In this document: one piece after another, positions 16,246-24,417 of the stretch | How the letters are laid out: the number at the start of each line of letters is the position of its first letter | Position numbering within the stretch: the first letter of the stretch is position 1 | Source of the DNA: CAYXLI01 sp964464925 | Lineage (GTDB): Bacteria; Acidobacteriota; Terriglobia; Bryobacterales; Bryobacteraceae | DNA: 64,000 nucleotides | Reading direction: 5' to 3' | Assembly: GCA_964464925.1 (NCBI GenBank) | Contig: CAYXLI010000009.1 | Location: 180,554-244,553, forward strand | Translations under genes and position numbers: made by a program | The notes under the pieces: generated by a model | Seen by the model: the letters and a program-made list of their open reading frames with translations, nothing else | Database searches by the model: none | Told to the model about the DNA's origin: nothing

Positions 16246-17607
16246 ATGGGCCTCTCGCCACTTGTATTCACCGGTGTTAGTAAGTACTCAGACGATTTCC
16301 AGACTATTCTGAGCCGTTCGTCTACGATTGCGAATTTGCCGGTTAAGGCGCTGCAGAATCAGCAAAGCGACACGGTGCAAAAGAAGCTGGAGGCGACGAC
16401 GCTGCAGGACGCCGTAAAGGCGTTGTCAGACAGTCTCACCAACTTGGCCTCAATCGGGGATCATCAGGCAATTACGGCGAGCAGCTCCGATGCAAGCAAA
16501 GTGACCATCGTTTCGGCTTCAGCGACGGCTCCGGCGACCTTCACGGTGAGCGATATCAGCTCGGTAGCTAAGGCCGCATCGGAAACTTCGGTCACCGGAT
16601 ACGCGGATTCGCAGAACTCGGCAGTCTCTGCTACCGGAAATATGAGCATCACCGCTGGGGGTCAGACGGTAAAGTTTTCCCTCACGCCGACCCAAAACAA
16701 CCTGGTGGGATTGCGCGATGAGATCAACAGCCTTGGGCTGGGTGTGACGGCCTCGATTCTGACGACCGGTACCGGCGCTACGCCCAATTATCTGTCTGTG
16801 ACTTCGAACACTACAGGGCAGACGACCCTGGCCGTGACTGACGATCCGGACGGCACGCCATCGGCGTGGCTGAGTGCGGCCAATCAGGGATCGAATGCGG
16901 TCTTCAAACTGAATGGGGTTGCGGTGAGTAAGTCCAGCAATCTGATCAATGATGTGGCTCCGGGGGTCACGTTCAATATTGCAGGCACGACGACAACGGG
17001 TGAGACCGCTACGATTTCTCTCACCAGCGACCGCAGCAAACTCGAGAGCGCATTAAGCGACTTCGTGGATAAGTTCAATGCCGTTTCAAAGCAGGTCGAT
17101 GGACAGATCGGGGCCGGAGCAGGCGTGTTGAGCGGCGATTTCGTGGTGCGCGAGGCGCAGACGGATCTCCGGAAGCTGAGTGCATTTCAGGGGAGCGGTT
17201 TGGTGAAGAGCTTTGCGGACCTGGGTCTCGAGATGAGTACGACGGGCGAACTGTCGTTCAATCATCAGACATTCGCGGCGCTTACGGATTCCCAACTCAC
17301 GTCGGCATTTCAGCTTGTGGGAAGCAGCACGAGCGGGTTCGGCAGCCTGCAGGGCAATCTGGCGCAAATGAGCGACCCGATTTCGGGGTTGATTCAAATC
17401 CAAATCAATCAATATGACCAGACAGACCATCGGCTGACGAACCAGATCTCAGACCTGACGACGCGAAATGCGCAAAGCCAGGCGGCACTTTCGGAAAAGC
17501 TTCAGCAAGCGGACACACTGCTGGCGCAACTCGAATCGCAGCAAACGGTGCTCGATGCCAGTCTCAAGAGTGTCACCCTGGCACTGTTCGGGAAGTCGAG
17601 TGCATGA
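16246..17607 (+). CDS. fliD: Flagellar filament cap protein (hook-associated protein 2)
   Basis: About 453 residues starting MGLSPLVFTGVSKYSDDF. The start at 16246 was chosen because upstream in-frame sequence reads through the preceding gene and palindrome. The N-terminal region (SDTVQKKLEATTLQDAVKAL) and the C-terminal coiled coil (DQTDHRLTNQISDLTTRNAQ onward, ending in TLALF) match FliD_N and FliD_C. Between them lie two flagellin-IN-like stretches, around AGGQTVKFSLTPTQNN and VFKLNGVAVSKSSN. FliD caps the growing filament outside the cell and is exported by the flagellar type III system. The next gene overlaps its stop, in the place where fliS or fliT usually follows. Confidence 0.87.
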   Translation: MGLSPLVFTGVSKYSDDFQTILSRSSTIANLPVKALQNQQSDTVQKKLEATTLQDAVKALSDSLTNLASIGDHQAITASSSDASKVTIVSASATAPATFTVSDISSVAKAASETSVTGYADSQNSAVSATGNMSITAGGQTVKFSLTPTQNNLVGLRDEINSLGLGVTASILTTGTGATPNYLSVTSNTTGQTTLAVTDDPDGTPSAWLSAANQGSNAVFKLNGVAVSKSSNLINDVAPGVTFNIAGTTTTGETATISLTSDRSKLESALSDFVDKFNAVSKQVDGQIGAGAGVLSGDFVVREAQTDLRKLSAFQGSGLVKSFADLGLEMSTTGELSFNHQTFAALTDSQLTSAFQLVGSSTSGFGSLQGNLAQMSDPISGLIQIQINQYDQTDHRLTNQISDLTTRNAQSQAALSEKLQQADTLLAQLESQQTVLDASLKSVTLALFGKSSA

Positions 17608-17921
17608 CGGCAACAACCAGATCCGCACTCGCCGGACTAGCGCAAGTTTCAAAGCAGATGCAATTGGCCGAGGTTACCGATTTCGAGTTGCTCGTTCGGC
17701 TGCTTGTGCGAAGAGAGCAATTTCTGCAGCAACTGGGAGCTGAGGAATCAGCAGATACGGAGGTCCGCGCGGCCTTAGAGAAGGCGGTCGAGGAAACGAG
17801 TCGACTCCATATCCGGATCCAGGCGGAGAGGAGGAGGCTCTGTCTGGAAGCCGCTGTACTGCGAAACCAACAGCGGCTCCTTCTAGAGATCAAGGATAGC
17901 GGCGACTGGCAGGATTTTTAG
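17604..17921 (+). CDS. Small helical protein after fliD, FliT-like export chaperone candidate
   Basis: 105 residues, ATG overlapping the fliD stop (ATGA). It is almost entirely charged and leucine-rich helix (DFELLVRLLVRREQFLQQL, then ETSRLHIRIQAERRRL), with no signal peptide or membrane segment. Size, helical content and place directly behind fliD fit FliT, the FliD export chaperone, which is poorly conserved. I see no diagnostic motif, so the function rests on context. Its last 32 bases overlap the end of the convergent TPR gene. No fliS was found in the window. Confidence 0.6.
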   Translation: MTATTRSALAGLAQVSKQMQLAEVTDFELLVRLLVRREQFLQQLGAEESADTEVRAALEKAVEETSRLHIRIQAERRRLCLEAAVLRNQQRLLLEIKDSGDWQDF

Positions 17922-19767
17922 TGATCTGCTGCAGTTCGCGACGTAGCGTTGCCGCGAGCCCATCCCAGTCGCCTGCAGACTGCTGCCGGAACAACCGCAT
18001 GCCCGGATACCAGGAAGAGTCTTCCCGATTCAGCATCCACCTCCAGTCCGGCGCGTAAGCAAGCAGCGTCCAGGTTCGACGTCCCAGCGCGCCTGCCAAA
18101 TGCGCGACCGCAGTATCTACCGAAACCACAAGATCGAGGTTCGCCATGACCGCAGCAGTGTCGGCGAAGTCGGCCATCTCTTCGCCAATCGGGATGAGAT
18201 TTGAGGGGATGGCTCCGCCGTCTTTTTGCAGGCTAAATAGCGTCACGCCCTGGGGCGATCCGATGCGTTCGATAAACCAGTCCGGAGCGGAGCGATTCCG
18301 GTCATTCTTGTGCTTCGGGTTGCCGCGCCAGGCCAATCCAATGCGCCAGCCCTTACGCGCTGTAGACCGGCTTTCAACGATCTTTGCCCACTGCCGCACC
18401 AGGGCCCGGTCCGGCATGAGGTACGGCACGCTGGACGGAACTGTTTCGAGTGTGGTTCCGAGTATCCGAGGCAGGCTCAGCAGTGGCACGTGGTAGTCAA
18501 ACGCCGGGAGTTCACGACGCTCCAGGAAAATGCCATCTATGCCGGCACAACCCGACAGCAATCCGGCCAGGGGAGGCTGGCAAAGCAACAGCAGATTCCC
18601 ACCCCGTTGTTTGGCCTGGCGCACATAGCGGATGAACTGGATGGTGTCGCCCATGCCTTGCTCGGCGTGGACCAGCAATGTCTTACCTGAGTAGCTACAG
18701 CCGTCCCAGAAGGGCTGGTCGAAGCGTGGTATCGCGTTTGGATCGCGCAACAATCGCCAGTCGTATTCGCGCCAGCCGTTGACGTAATCGCCGGTGAGCA
18801 GGTAAACCAGGGCGAGATTCCAATGGGCTTCAGCATGATTCTGGCGCAATGCCACTGCAGTCTGATAGGACGCGCGCGCTGCATCGATGCGATTTAGCGC
18901 GAGCAGCGCGTTGCCTTGATTATTGTGCGCGTCGGCGTGATGCGGATGCCGGGCGATCAGTTCGTCATACAGGCCCAACGCAGCTTCCGGAGCGTCCTGA
19001 TCTTGTAGCAGCAGCCCTAGATTGCAGTACGGATCCTGATAGTCTGGACGCGTCTGAATCGCATGACGGTAGTGACGTGCCGCCTGGTCCCACTCGCCTC
19101 GAATTTGTTCGAGAATTCCAAGGTTGTTGTGCGCTTCCGCGTAATGAGGCCGGAGCCGCACCGCCTCCCGATATGCAGCGCGCGCCTCTCGCTGCAATCC
19201 CTGCATCGTACGCACAACTCCGAGATTGAAATACGCCTCTGCCGAATCGGGATCGCTCGAGAGAACCGATTCGTAGCAGCCGGCGGCAGCTTCAAGGTTC
19301 CCTTGGGCATGGTAAATGTGCCCGAGTTGCATTTCTGCTTCGGCCACTTCAGCAGGTTCGCCACCCAGTTCATTCACTTGGCGGAAACATCCAGCAGCCT
19401 CTTCGCTACCAAGCGCGGCGAGAAGACGTCCGAGGGCCAGCCACACGCTCGCGTTGCGAGGCGCCGCTTCGAGAGCCTGCAGGTAACAGGGGATGGCTGC
19501 CTCAGGATTTCCGTTTGCCTGCAGGAGGCGGGCGAGGTTCAGACATAGGTCGAAGCGGGGACCTGCCGCCTGAATTGCTTTCCCAAGCCACTGAATGGCA
19601 AGACCAATCGCACCGCTCTGCGCAGCGATAAGGCCCATCAACTGCAAAGCATCGGCATCGCGCGGATGCTTGTTTAAGATCCGGCGGCACATCGATGCCG
19701 CATGCTCGAGCTTGCCGGACTGAAACAACACGGACGCGTCGGTAGTTTGGCGCGAACGAACGGACAT
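17890..19767 (-). CDS. TPR-repeat protein with C-terminal glycosyltransferase-like domain
   Basis: 625 residues. From about residue 10 to 330 there are roughly nine tetratricopeptide repeats, with recognisable units such as AEAYFNLGVVRTMQGLQREA, AEAHNNLGILEQIRGEWDQA and ADAHNNQGNALLALNRIDAA. The rest (about 350-625) has GKTLLVHAEQGMGDTIQFIR, RIGLAWRGNPKHKNDRNRS, TLFSLQKDGG and LVVSVDTAVAHLAGALG, the donor-binding features of heptosyltransferase or OGT-like GT-B folds. Such TPR-GT proteins often modify flagellin or other surface proteins. It starts 93 bases after the flagellin stop, beyond a terminator, on the same strand; flagellin glycosylation is therefore a reasonable inference. No signal peptide, so probably cytoplasmic. 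Confidence 0.82.
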   Translation of the reverse strand: MSVRSRQTTDASVLFQSGKLEHAASMCRRILNKHPRDADALQLMGLIAAQSGAIGLAIQWLGKAIQAAGPRFDLCLNLARLLQANGNPEAAIPCYLQALEAAPRNASVWLALGRLLAALGSEEAAGCFRQVNELGGEPAEVAEAEMQLGHIYHAQGNLEAAAGCYESVLSSDPDSAEAYFNLGVVRTMQGLQREARAAYREAVRLRPHYAEAHNNLGILEQIRGEWDQAARHYRHAIQTRPDYQDPYCNLGLLLQDQDAPEAALGLYDELIARHPHHADAHNNQGNALLALNRIDAARASYQTAVALRQNHAEAHWNLALVYLLTGDYVNGWREYDWRLLRDPNAIPRFDQPFWDGCSYSGKTLLVHAEQGMGDTIQFIRYVRQAKQRGGNLLLLCQPPLAGLLSGCAGIDGIFLERRELPAFDYHVPLLSLPRILGTTLETVPSSVPYLMPDRALVRQWAKIVESRSTARKGWRIGLAWRGNPKHKNDRNRSAPDWFIERIGSPQGVTLFSLQKDGGAIPSNLIPIGEEMADFADTAAVMANLDLVVSVDTAVAHLAGALGRRTWTLLAYAPDWRWMLNREDSSWYPGMRLFRQQSAGDWDGLAATLRRELQQITKNPASRRYP

Positions 19768-19782
19768 GATTTTCTCCGGAGA

Positions 19783-19823
19783 AAAAAATACCCGCGGCAG
19801 AGCGGTTGGTACCCCGCCGCGGG
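19783..19823 (-). terminator. Rho-independent terminator after the flagellin gene
   Basis: On the minus strand CCCGCGGC (19823-19816) pairs with GCCGCGGG (19798-19791). The stem is followed by TATTTTTTT. It lies 38 bases past the flagellin stop and should end that transcript. The TPR gene begins only 15 bases downstream, so it must depend on read-through or on a promoter inside this short gap. Confidence 0.85.
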
Positions 19824-19860
19824 AGACATCGGTTGAGGAAGTTACAACGGGCCGAGCGAG

Positions 19861-22242
19861 CTATCCGCGGAGCAGCGATAGAATCGCCTGCGGCGCAGAA
19901 TTAGCCTGCGCAAGTGCTGCGATACCTGCCTGCAGCGTGATTTGTGCCTTGGTCAGGTTGGCTGCTTCAGCGGCCAGATCCGCATCGCGAATACGGGATT
20001 CGCTCGCAGCCAGATTGCTCAGCTGCGACTGCGCCAGGTTAACGGCGTAGCTGAAGTTGTTCTGCCCCTTACCGACAACGGCTTGCGACGTGCCTAGTGT
20101 GCTGACAGCGTTCGCAAGTGCGGTCACAGCATTTTGCGCAGTGCTCTGACTGCTGATATCGGCAGTGCTGCCGGACCCGACGGTGGAGGAGTTCTGCACG
20201 CTGTTCTGATTCCCAACGCCGGCGCCGCTACCGGTGGTCCCGACGCCGACCTTGAATGAGGTCAGGTTACTGATGAACCGGATGCCCTCCGCACCACCGG
20301 CTGAGGCCTTGTCCTTGACCGCTACAATCTGCTGCAGTGTAGTGTTGTTCGACTGCTGCAGTTGCTTGTTGATCTGATCGACCGCTTCGTCGACCGAGGC
20401 TCCCGTCCGAGCCGTGCTATCGTTCTCGAGCTTCACCGCGAGCGATTGCGTTGCACCGGCGTTATCATTTGCCGTAATGGTCAGCGTCTGCGTATCCGAG
20501 GCATTCCGGATCGCGGAGAACGCCAGGATTCCCGTCTGCTGCGCTCCGCCCGAGGCGAAGAAATTCACATTCGTATTCCCCGCTTGTGCGTTGGAGGTGA
20601 ACGAAACGCCCGTAGCCGAGCCGCCGAAGCCCACATCGTCCGTCCCCACCGTATTCAGCCGGAACAGCGAATTGTTTCCGGAAGTGATGGTCAACTGGCC
20701 GCCGCTAACCGACGCAGTAAGCTGCGCGGCCGACAAATTCGAATTTTGCGCGAATGCGGCATTCAGTGCCGTTGCCGCCGCAGTTGCACTCGCGGTATCC
20801 GAAGCAGCAAGTGTAACCGACTGCGTCGCACCTCCACCAACCGAAAATTGCAGCGTCTGGCCAGCGCCGCTGAACGCACCGCCCGAGCCGGCCACACTGG
20901 TGTAGTCGAACGTGCCGCTTGTGCCCGCGCTGCTACGGAAACTGCCGAGCCCGAGATTGTTGTTCACATCGCCCGATGCCTGCACGTCGAAGCGTTCGCC
21001 GCGCGCATTCTGGAACACCAGAGCGCCACCCGCCGTCGCCGTCTGGACACTGATACCAGCTGCCTGCAGAGCTGAGTTGCCCGCAACTGCCGACGTTAAC
21101 GAAGTCAATGCCTGCGCAACTGTGGTACCCGACGCAACGTTCAACGAGATATCCACGGGAGAAGATAGATTCGAGCCGGTGAAGCGCACGGTCACCGTGC
21201 CCGCGCCGGACGCCCCAAAAGTAGTGGCCGCCGCCGCTGTAGCCGCAGCACCGGTTACGGTGTTCGTGAGACTTAGACCCGTCGGGTCCGAATTGGAGGT
21301 CACATTACCCAGCAGAGCATTCGACATGCGGTCTCCTGCTTCCACCTGGAAGGCGGTGTTACTGGACGTGAACTGCAAGAACTTAGTGCCCGTGGACGTC
21401 ACACCCACCGAAGCGGTAATCCCCGCATTCTTGAATGCCGTCGCCGCCTGGCTGCCTGAAGTGCCTGCCGCGGAGATCGCCGCGTTGACTGCGGTTGCGA
21501 GGGTATCCGCGTCTGTGACGCTCGACAGGTTTACAGATACTTTCACCCGATTGGAATCGCCGAAACCGGGACCTTTGAAATAGAGATCCGTAAATCCCGC
21601 GGTGGCGAGCGAACCTTGGTTCGTGCTGTTCGTAACGATCGCAGACACGCTGGTGGCTGCCGAGCCCGTTCCGATATCAACCGAATCGATGCCGGATGCC
21701 GAGACTCCCTTCAACCCTAGACTCTTGGCGTCTACGGTCGAGTTGCTAAGGTCCACCGAGACAGACCCATTCGTGATGGCTGCTGAGCCTACTCCCCTGC
21801 CGCCGCCCACGAATACTGCGAGCGATTTTGCGAACTGACCGCCGACGTTGAGGCCAACCGCAGTCGCCTGGCGATCGATTTCCTGAATGACACTCTGGAA
21901 TTCGCTGTTCAGAACCGAGCGGCTGCCAGTGAATGTCCCTGAAGCCGATTGCGTGGCCAGCGTTCTGGCGCGGTCCAGAAGCTTGGAAATGTTGTTCATG
22001 CCGCCGTCGACAATCTGCAACTGGCTCAAGCCGTCGTTCGCGTTCCGGATACCCTGTGTCAGAACAGCCTGGTCCGAGCGAAGGTTGTTGGCAATAGCAA
22101 GACCCGCCGCATCATCGCCGCTCGATACGATGCGCAATCCCGATGTCACTCGGTTGATGGTCTTGCTCTGGAATTCGCTGTTGACGCGGATATAATCTTG
22201 AGCCTGCAGCGACGCAATATTGGTGTTGATTGAAAACGACAT
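19861..22242 (-). CDS. fliC: Flagellin, unusually long (793 residues)
   Basis: The ends are classic flagellin. N-terminal SFSINTNIASLQAQDYIRVN, SGLRIVSSGDDAAGLAIAN and NDGLSQLQIVDGGMNNI form D0/D1. C-terminal SYAVNLAQSQLSNLAASESR, IRDADLAAEAANLTKAQI and APQAILSLLRG complete them. The surface-exposed middle (about residues 170-640) is far longer than in 270-500-residue flagellins. It holds several flagellin-IN-like repeats rich in Ser, Thr, Gly and Ala, e.g. around VKVSVNLSSVTDADTLATAV, VTVRFTGSNLSSPVDI and TLQFSVGGGATQSVTLAAS. Many Ser/Thr residues could be glycosylated. It follows csrA and fliW on the same strand and its leader carries CsrA-type sites. Confidence 0.93.
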   Translation of the reverse strand: MSFSINTNIASLQAQDYIRVNSEFQSKTINRVTSGLRIVSSGDDAAGLAIANNLRSDQAVLTQGIRNANDGLSQLQIVDGGMNNISKLLDRARTLATQSASGTFTGSRSVLNSEFQSVIQEIDRQATAVGLNVGGQFAKSLAVFVGGGRGVGSAAITNGSVSVDLSNSTVDAKSLGLKGVSASGIDSVDIGTGSAATSVSAIVTNSTNQGSLATAGFTDLYFKGPGFGDSNRVKVSVNLSSVTDADTLATAVNAAISAAGTSGSQAATAFKNAGITASVGVTSTGTKFLQFTSSNTAFQVEAGDRMSNALLGNVTSNSDPTGLSLTNTVTGAAATAAAATTFGASGAGTVTVRFTGSNLSSPVDISLNVASGTTVAQALTSLTSAVAGNSALQAAGISVQTATAGGALVFQNARGERFDVQASGDVNNNLGLGSFRSSAGTSGTFDYTSVAGSGGAFSGAGQTLQFSVGGGATQSVTLAASDTASATAAATALNAAFAQNSNLSAAQLTASVSGGQLTITSGNNSLFRLNTVGTDDVGFGGSATGVSFTSNAQAGNTNVNFFASGGAQQTGILAFSAIRNASDTQTLTITANDNAGATQSLAVKLENDSTARTGASVDEAVDQINKQLQQSNNTTLQQIVAVKDKASAGGAEGIRFISNLTSFKVGVGTTGSGAGVGNQNSVQNSSTVGSGSTADISSQSTAQNAVTALANAVSTLGTSQAVVGKGQNNFSYAVNLAQSQLSNLAASESRIRDADLAAEAANLTKAQITLQAGIAALAQANSAPQAILSLLRG

Positions 22243-22285
22243 CTTCTCTCCTTGAATTTGATCTCAGCCGGGACTCCTTTCCCGG
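22243..22285 (-). promoter_or_regulatory. CsrA-binding sites in the flagellin leader
   Basis: On the minus strand a hairpin at 22285-22268 has the stem CCGGGA/TCCCGG and loop AAGGAG-type sequence, presenting ANGGA, the preferred CsrA target. A second AAGGAG (22253-22248) is the Shine-Dalgarno five bases before the flagellin ATG. A paired hairpin site plus an SD site is the arrangement known for Bacillus hag. The G/C-rich hairpin at about 22308-22290 lies just upstream. Confidence 0.7.
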
Positions 22286-22348
22286 TTTCGCCGCTTTGCC
22301 GGCGGCGCCTTCAAGTTGCTTATCGGAGGAAGAAGTAGGGGTGTGAGC

Positions 22349-22576
22349 CTATTGCCGGAGTTTTTCGATCATGTTGGCGAGAGACTGCGTGGAGATAGGA
22401 CGCGAGGACGCCAGGTTTGCCTGCTGAGTTCGGAGGACTTCTTTGCGCAGCACAGTTACCTGTTTGGGTGCTCGAATTCCGAGCTTCACCTGTGACGGGC
22501 TGATGTCGAGTATCTCTACCTCGATGTCATCTCCGATCACGAACACTTCACCCGCTCTTCTACGGATCACAAGCAT
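22349..22576 (-). CDS. csrA: Carbon storage regulator / flagellin translation repressor
   Basis: 75 residues with the whole CsrA core: MLVIRRRAGEVFVIGDDIEV, EILDISPSQVKLGIRAPKQV and VLRKEVL, then a polar tail of about 25 residues longer than in E. coli. The dimer binds GGA motifs in mRNA leaders and blocks ribosome entry. A good SD (GAGGAG) precedes the ATG. The gene overlaps the end of fliW by ten bases and is followed by flagellin after about 106 bases. This is the arrangement in which FliW sequesters CsrA until secreted flagellin frees it. Confidence 0.95.
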   Translation of the reverse strand: MLVIRRRAGEVFVIGDDIEVEILDISPSQVKLGIRAPKQVTVLRKEVLRTQQANLASSRPISTQSLANMIEKLRQ

Positions 22577-23061
22577 GTTTCGTCTCCTCGCTCTGCGGGA
22601 AACAGCCGCTGTTGTGCCGAATAGAGTCCATCCTCTCTAACTGCCTGAATCCCCTTCTTGCGCCGCTGATCGATCACAACCGGTCCGAGCAGGTTCACTG
22701 TCGGCGGATTTCCCTCATCAGCACACACCATACCTAAACACAGCACGTCCGCGCCAGGGTCCCGGGACCGGTCTCCTGTCCAGCCGAGCAGATTTCGGTC
22801 AGATTCTGACAGATGAAGCCGATAAGCCACATCAACCATTTGCACCGGAATCATGGTGAAGCACAAACTCGGTGTATTCATACTCTGCAGAAAGATGAAC
22901 GGCTTCGTCTCCTCCCGAAACACCAGGAGAAAGCGAGTCTCGCTCTCAAAGGCCGGCACCCCGGCCGGGAACTCAATGACCGCTCCGTCATCATAGTCCA
23001 CATTACCGAACCTTGTAGTCGCGAGCGTAGGCATGCACGTTTCATTAGATATATCGGCCAA
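22567..23061 (-). CDS. fliW: Flagellar assembly factor FliW
   Basis: 164 residues. Family features are TRFGNVDYDDGAVIEFPAGVP, FLLVFREETKPFIFLQSMN and SLCFTMIPVQMVDVAY, with ADVLCLGMVCADEGNPPTVNL and NLLGPVVIDQRRKKGIQAV near the C-terminus. FliW binds CsrA allosterically and flagellin competitively. The frame opens at TTG 23061; an ATG at codon 10 (23034) is an alternative since neither has a strong SD. A C-terminal stretch (LYSAQQRLFPAERGDE) extends beyond many homologues. It heads the fliW-csrA-flagellin row. Confidence 0.9.
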   Translation of the reverse strand: MADISNETCMPTLATTRFGNVDYDDGAVIEFPAGVPAFESETRFLLVFREETKPFIFLQSMNTPSLCFTMIPVQMVDVAYRLHLSESDRNLLGWTGDRSRDPGADVLCLGMVCADEGNPPTVNLLGPVVIDQRRKKGIQAVREDGLYSAQQRLFPAERGDETCL

Positions 23062-23116
23062 CTATGGCACCTGCTTGAGGCAGGAAAACACCGGCATACA
23101 CTCCGTAGACTGAATT

Positions 23117-23521
23117 CTACAGTTTTAGGTTAGCCCGCAAATCCTGAACGAACTCGAGTACCACCTGCCGGGGCAGCGTCGGTGAGGTGGCAACCAGAAC
23201 GTACGGCCCTTTGAAGAACACGGCGCCTTCCGCCTTATTCCATTTCTGCATCATCTCGAACGCGTTCGCTTCGGCGTTCATCTGGAAAACCTGAACATCG
23301 ATCTCTTCTTTCGCGCGATAAACCGCTGTTTCCCAACGCCGCAACCCCAGTTTCCGCGCCAGTTCCGGCGCCTGCTCCACCGGGTTGCGGTGCGTCTCCT
23401 TCAGCACGTACTCACGCTGCACCTGCACGGGCAACATATCTTTCAGCGGATTCTCTTTGCGGGCGCACCCGGCGCCTAGCATGGGCAGCAGAAGCAGTGT
23501 CCGGCGGTTCATCCGTTTCAT
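23117..23521 (-). CDS. Small lipoprotein of unknown function
   Basis: 134 residues with a lipoprotein signal: basic N-terminus (MKRMNRRTLLLL), hydrophobic stretch and lipobox LGAGC at about residue 19. The mature part is mixed alpha/beta, with EEIDVQVFQMNAEANAFEMM, GAVFFKGPYVLVATSP and VVLEFVQDLRANLKL at the end. I do not recognise a named family; the pattern (a short strand-helix unit followed by a final helix) resembles substrate-free accessory domains of acidobacterial lipoproteins. It is on the minus strand between fliW and the plus-strand rph group, with no obvious operon partner. Confidence 0.65.
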   Translation of the reverse strand: MKRMNRRTLLLLPMLGAGCARKENPLKDMLPVQVQREYVLKETHRNPVEQAPELARKLGLRRWETAVYRAKEEIDVQVFQMNAEANAFEMMQKWNKAEGAVFFKGPYVLVATSPTLPRQVVLEFVQDLRANLKL

Positions 23522-23554
23522 AGGATAGACGAATGGGATGATACGATCTGATCG

Positions 23555-23695
23555 ATGGCCAAATTCCGTGCGGTGAAGGGCCGCAAGACGGCTTCAGAGC
23601 CGGTCACACGCGGTGCCCTACCTTGTCTTCTACTGCTGCTTTTGGCTTTCCTGCTGTTCTCCATCGTGATCTACTACGGCTTGAAGGGCGGATAA
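23555..23695 (+). CDS. 46-residue single-pass membrane protein coupled to rph
   Basis: A short frame from ATG 23555 to TAA 23695, with polar basic N-terminus (MAKFRAVKGRKTASEPVTRG) and one strong membrane helix (LPCLLLLLLAFLLFSIVIYY) ending GLKGG. The stop and the rph ATG share a base (TAATG), a hallmark of translational coupling, which supports this as a real gene. No family is recognised. The frame is below common ORF cut-offs and may be missed by annotation pipelines. Confidence 0.55.
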   Translation: MAKFRAVKGRKTASEPVTRGALPCLLLLLLAFLLFSIVIYYGLKGG

Positions 23696-24417
23696 TGAAC
23701 ATACGCGTAGACAACCGCAAGCTGGACCAGATGCGTCCGGTTACCATAGAGACCGACTACCTGATGACAGCGGAGGGCTCGGCATTCATCTCCGTTGGCA
23801 ACACGAAGGTGCTGTGTGCAGCTTCGGTTGAGGATACCGTGCCGCCGTTTTTAAGGAACACGGGCAAAGGCTGGGTGACCGCGGAGTATTCCATGCTGCC
23901 GCGCTCCACCGTCTCGCGCAGCCCGCGTGAGGTTGCCAAAGGCCGTCAGTCGGGACGGACGCTCGAGATCCAGCGCCTGATCGGGCGTTCCTTGCGGACC
24001 GTAGTCGACCTGAACGCACTTGGCGAGCGAAGCATCATCGTCGATTGCGATGTGATTCAAGCCGACGGCGGTACTCGCACGGCCTCCATCACGGGTGCTT
24101 ACATCGCGCTCGCCCTCGCCCTGAAGAAACTCGTCCGCTTCGGAGCACTAAGGACGCTGCCCATTCACGAAGCCGTGGCGGCCACCAGCGTCGGCATCGT
24201 GCGCGGCACGCCGATGCTGGATCTCTGCTACGAGGAGGACTCGCAGGCCGAAGTGGATATGAACGTCGTCATGACAAGTTCCGGCCGGTTCATTGAACTG
24301 CAGGCTACCGGCGAGAAGACCCCGTTTGAAGAGAAGCAACTGCATGAACTGATCGGACTCGGCGCCGTTGGCGTGCGAGATTTGATTCAACTCCAGAAAC
24401 AGGTGCTCGGCGCCTAG
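23695..24417 (+). CDS. rph: Ribonuclease PH
   Basis: 240 residues from the ATG at 23695 (MNIRVDNRKLDQMRPV). This phosphorolytic 3'-5' exoribonuclease trims tRNA and rRNA ends. Family signatures: VEDTVPPFLRNTGKGWVTAE, EYSMLPRSTVSRSPREVAKG and QSGRTLEIQRLIGRSLR (phosphate-binding Arg residues), the acidic DCDVIQADGGTRTASITGA, and EVDMNVVMTSSGRFIELQAT. An upstream in-frame start lies in the small membrane-protein region and was rejected because this N-terminus matches the family. The rdgB gene follows with a one-base overlap (TAGTG), a common rph-rdgB pairing. Confidence 0.96.
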   Translation: MNIRVDNRKLDQMRPVTIETDYLMTAEGSAFISVGNTKVLCAASVEDTVPPFLRNTGKGWVTAEYSMLPRSTVSRSPREVAKGRQSGRTLEIQRLIGRSLRTVVDLNALGERSIIVDCDVIQADGGTRTASITGAYIALALALKKLVRFGALRTLPIHEAVAATSVGIVRGTPMLDLCYEEDSQAEVDMNVVMTSSGRFIELQATGEKTPFEEKQLHELIGLGAVGVRDLIQLQKQVLGA

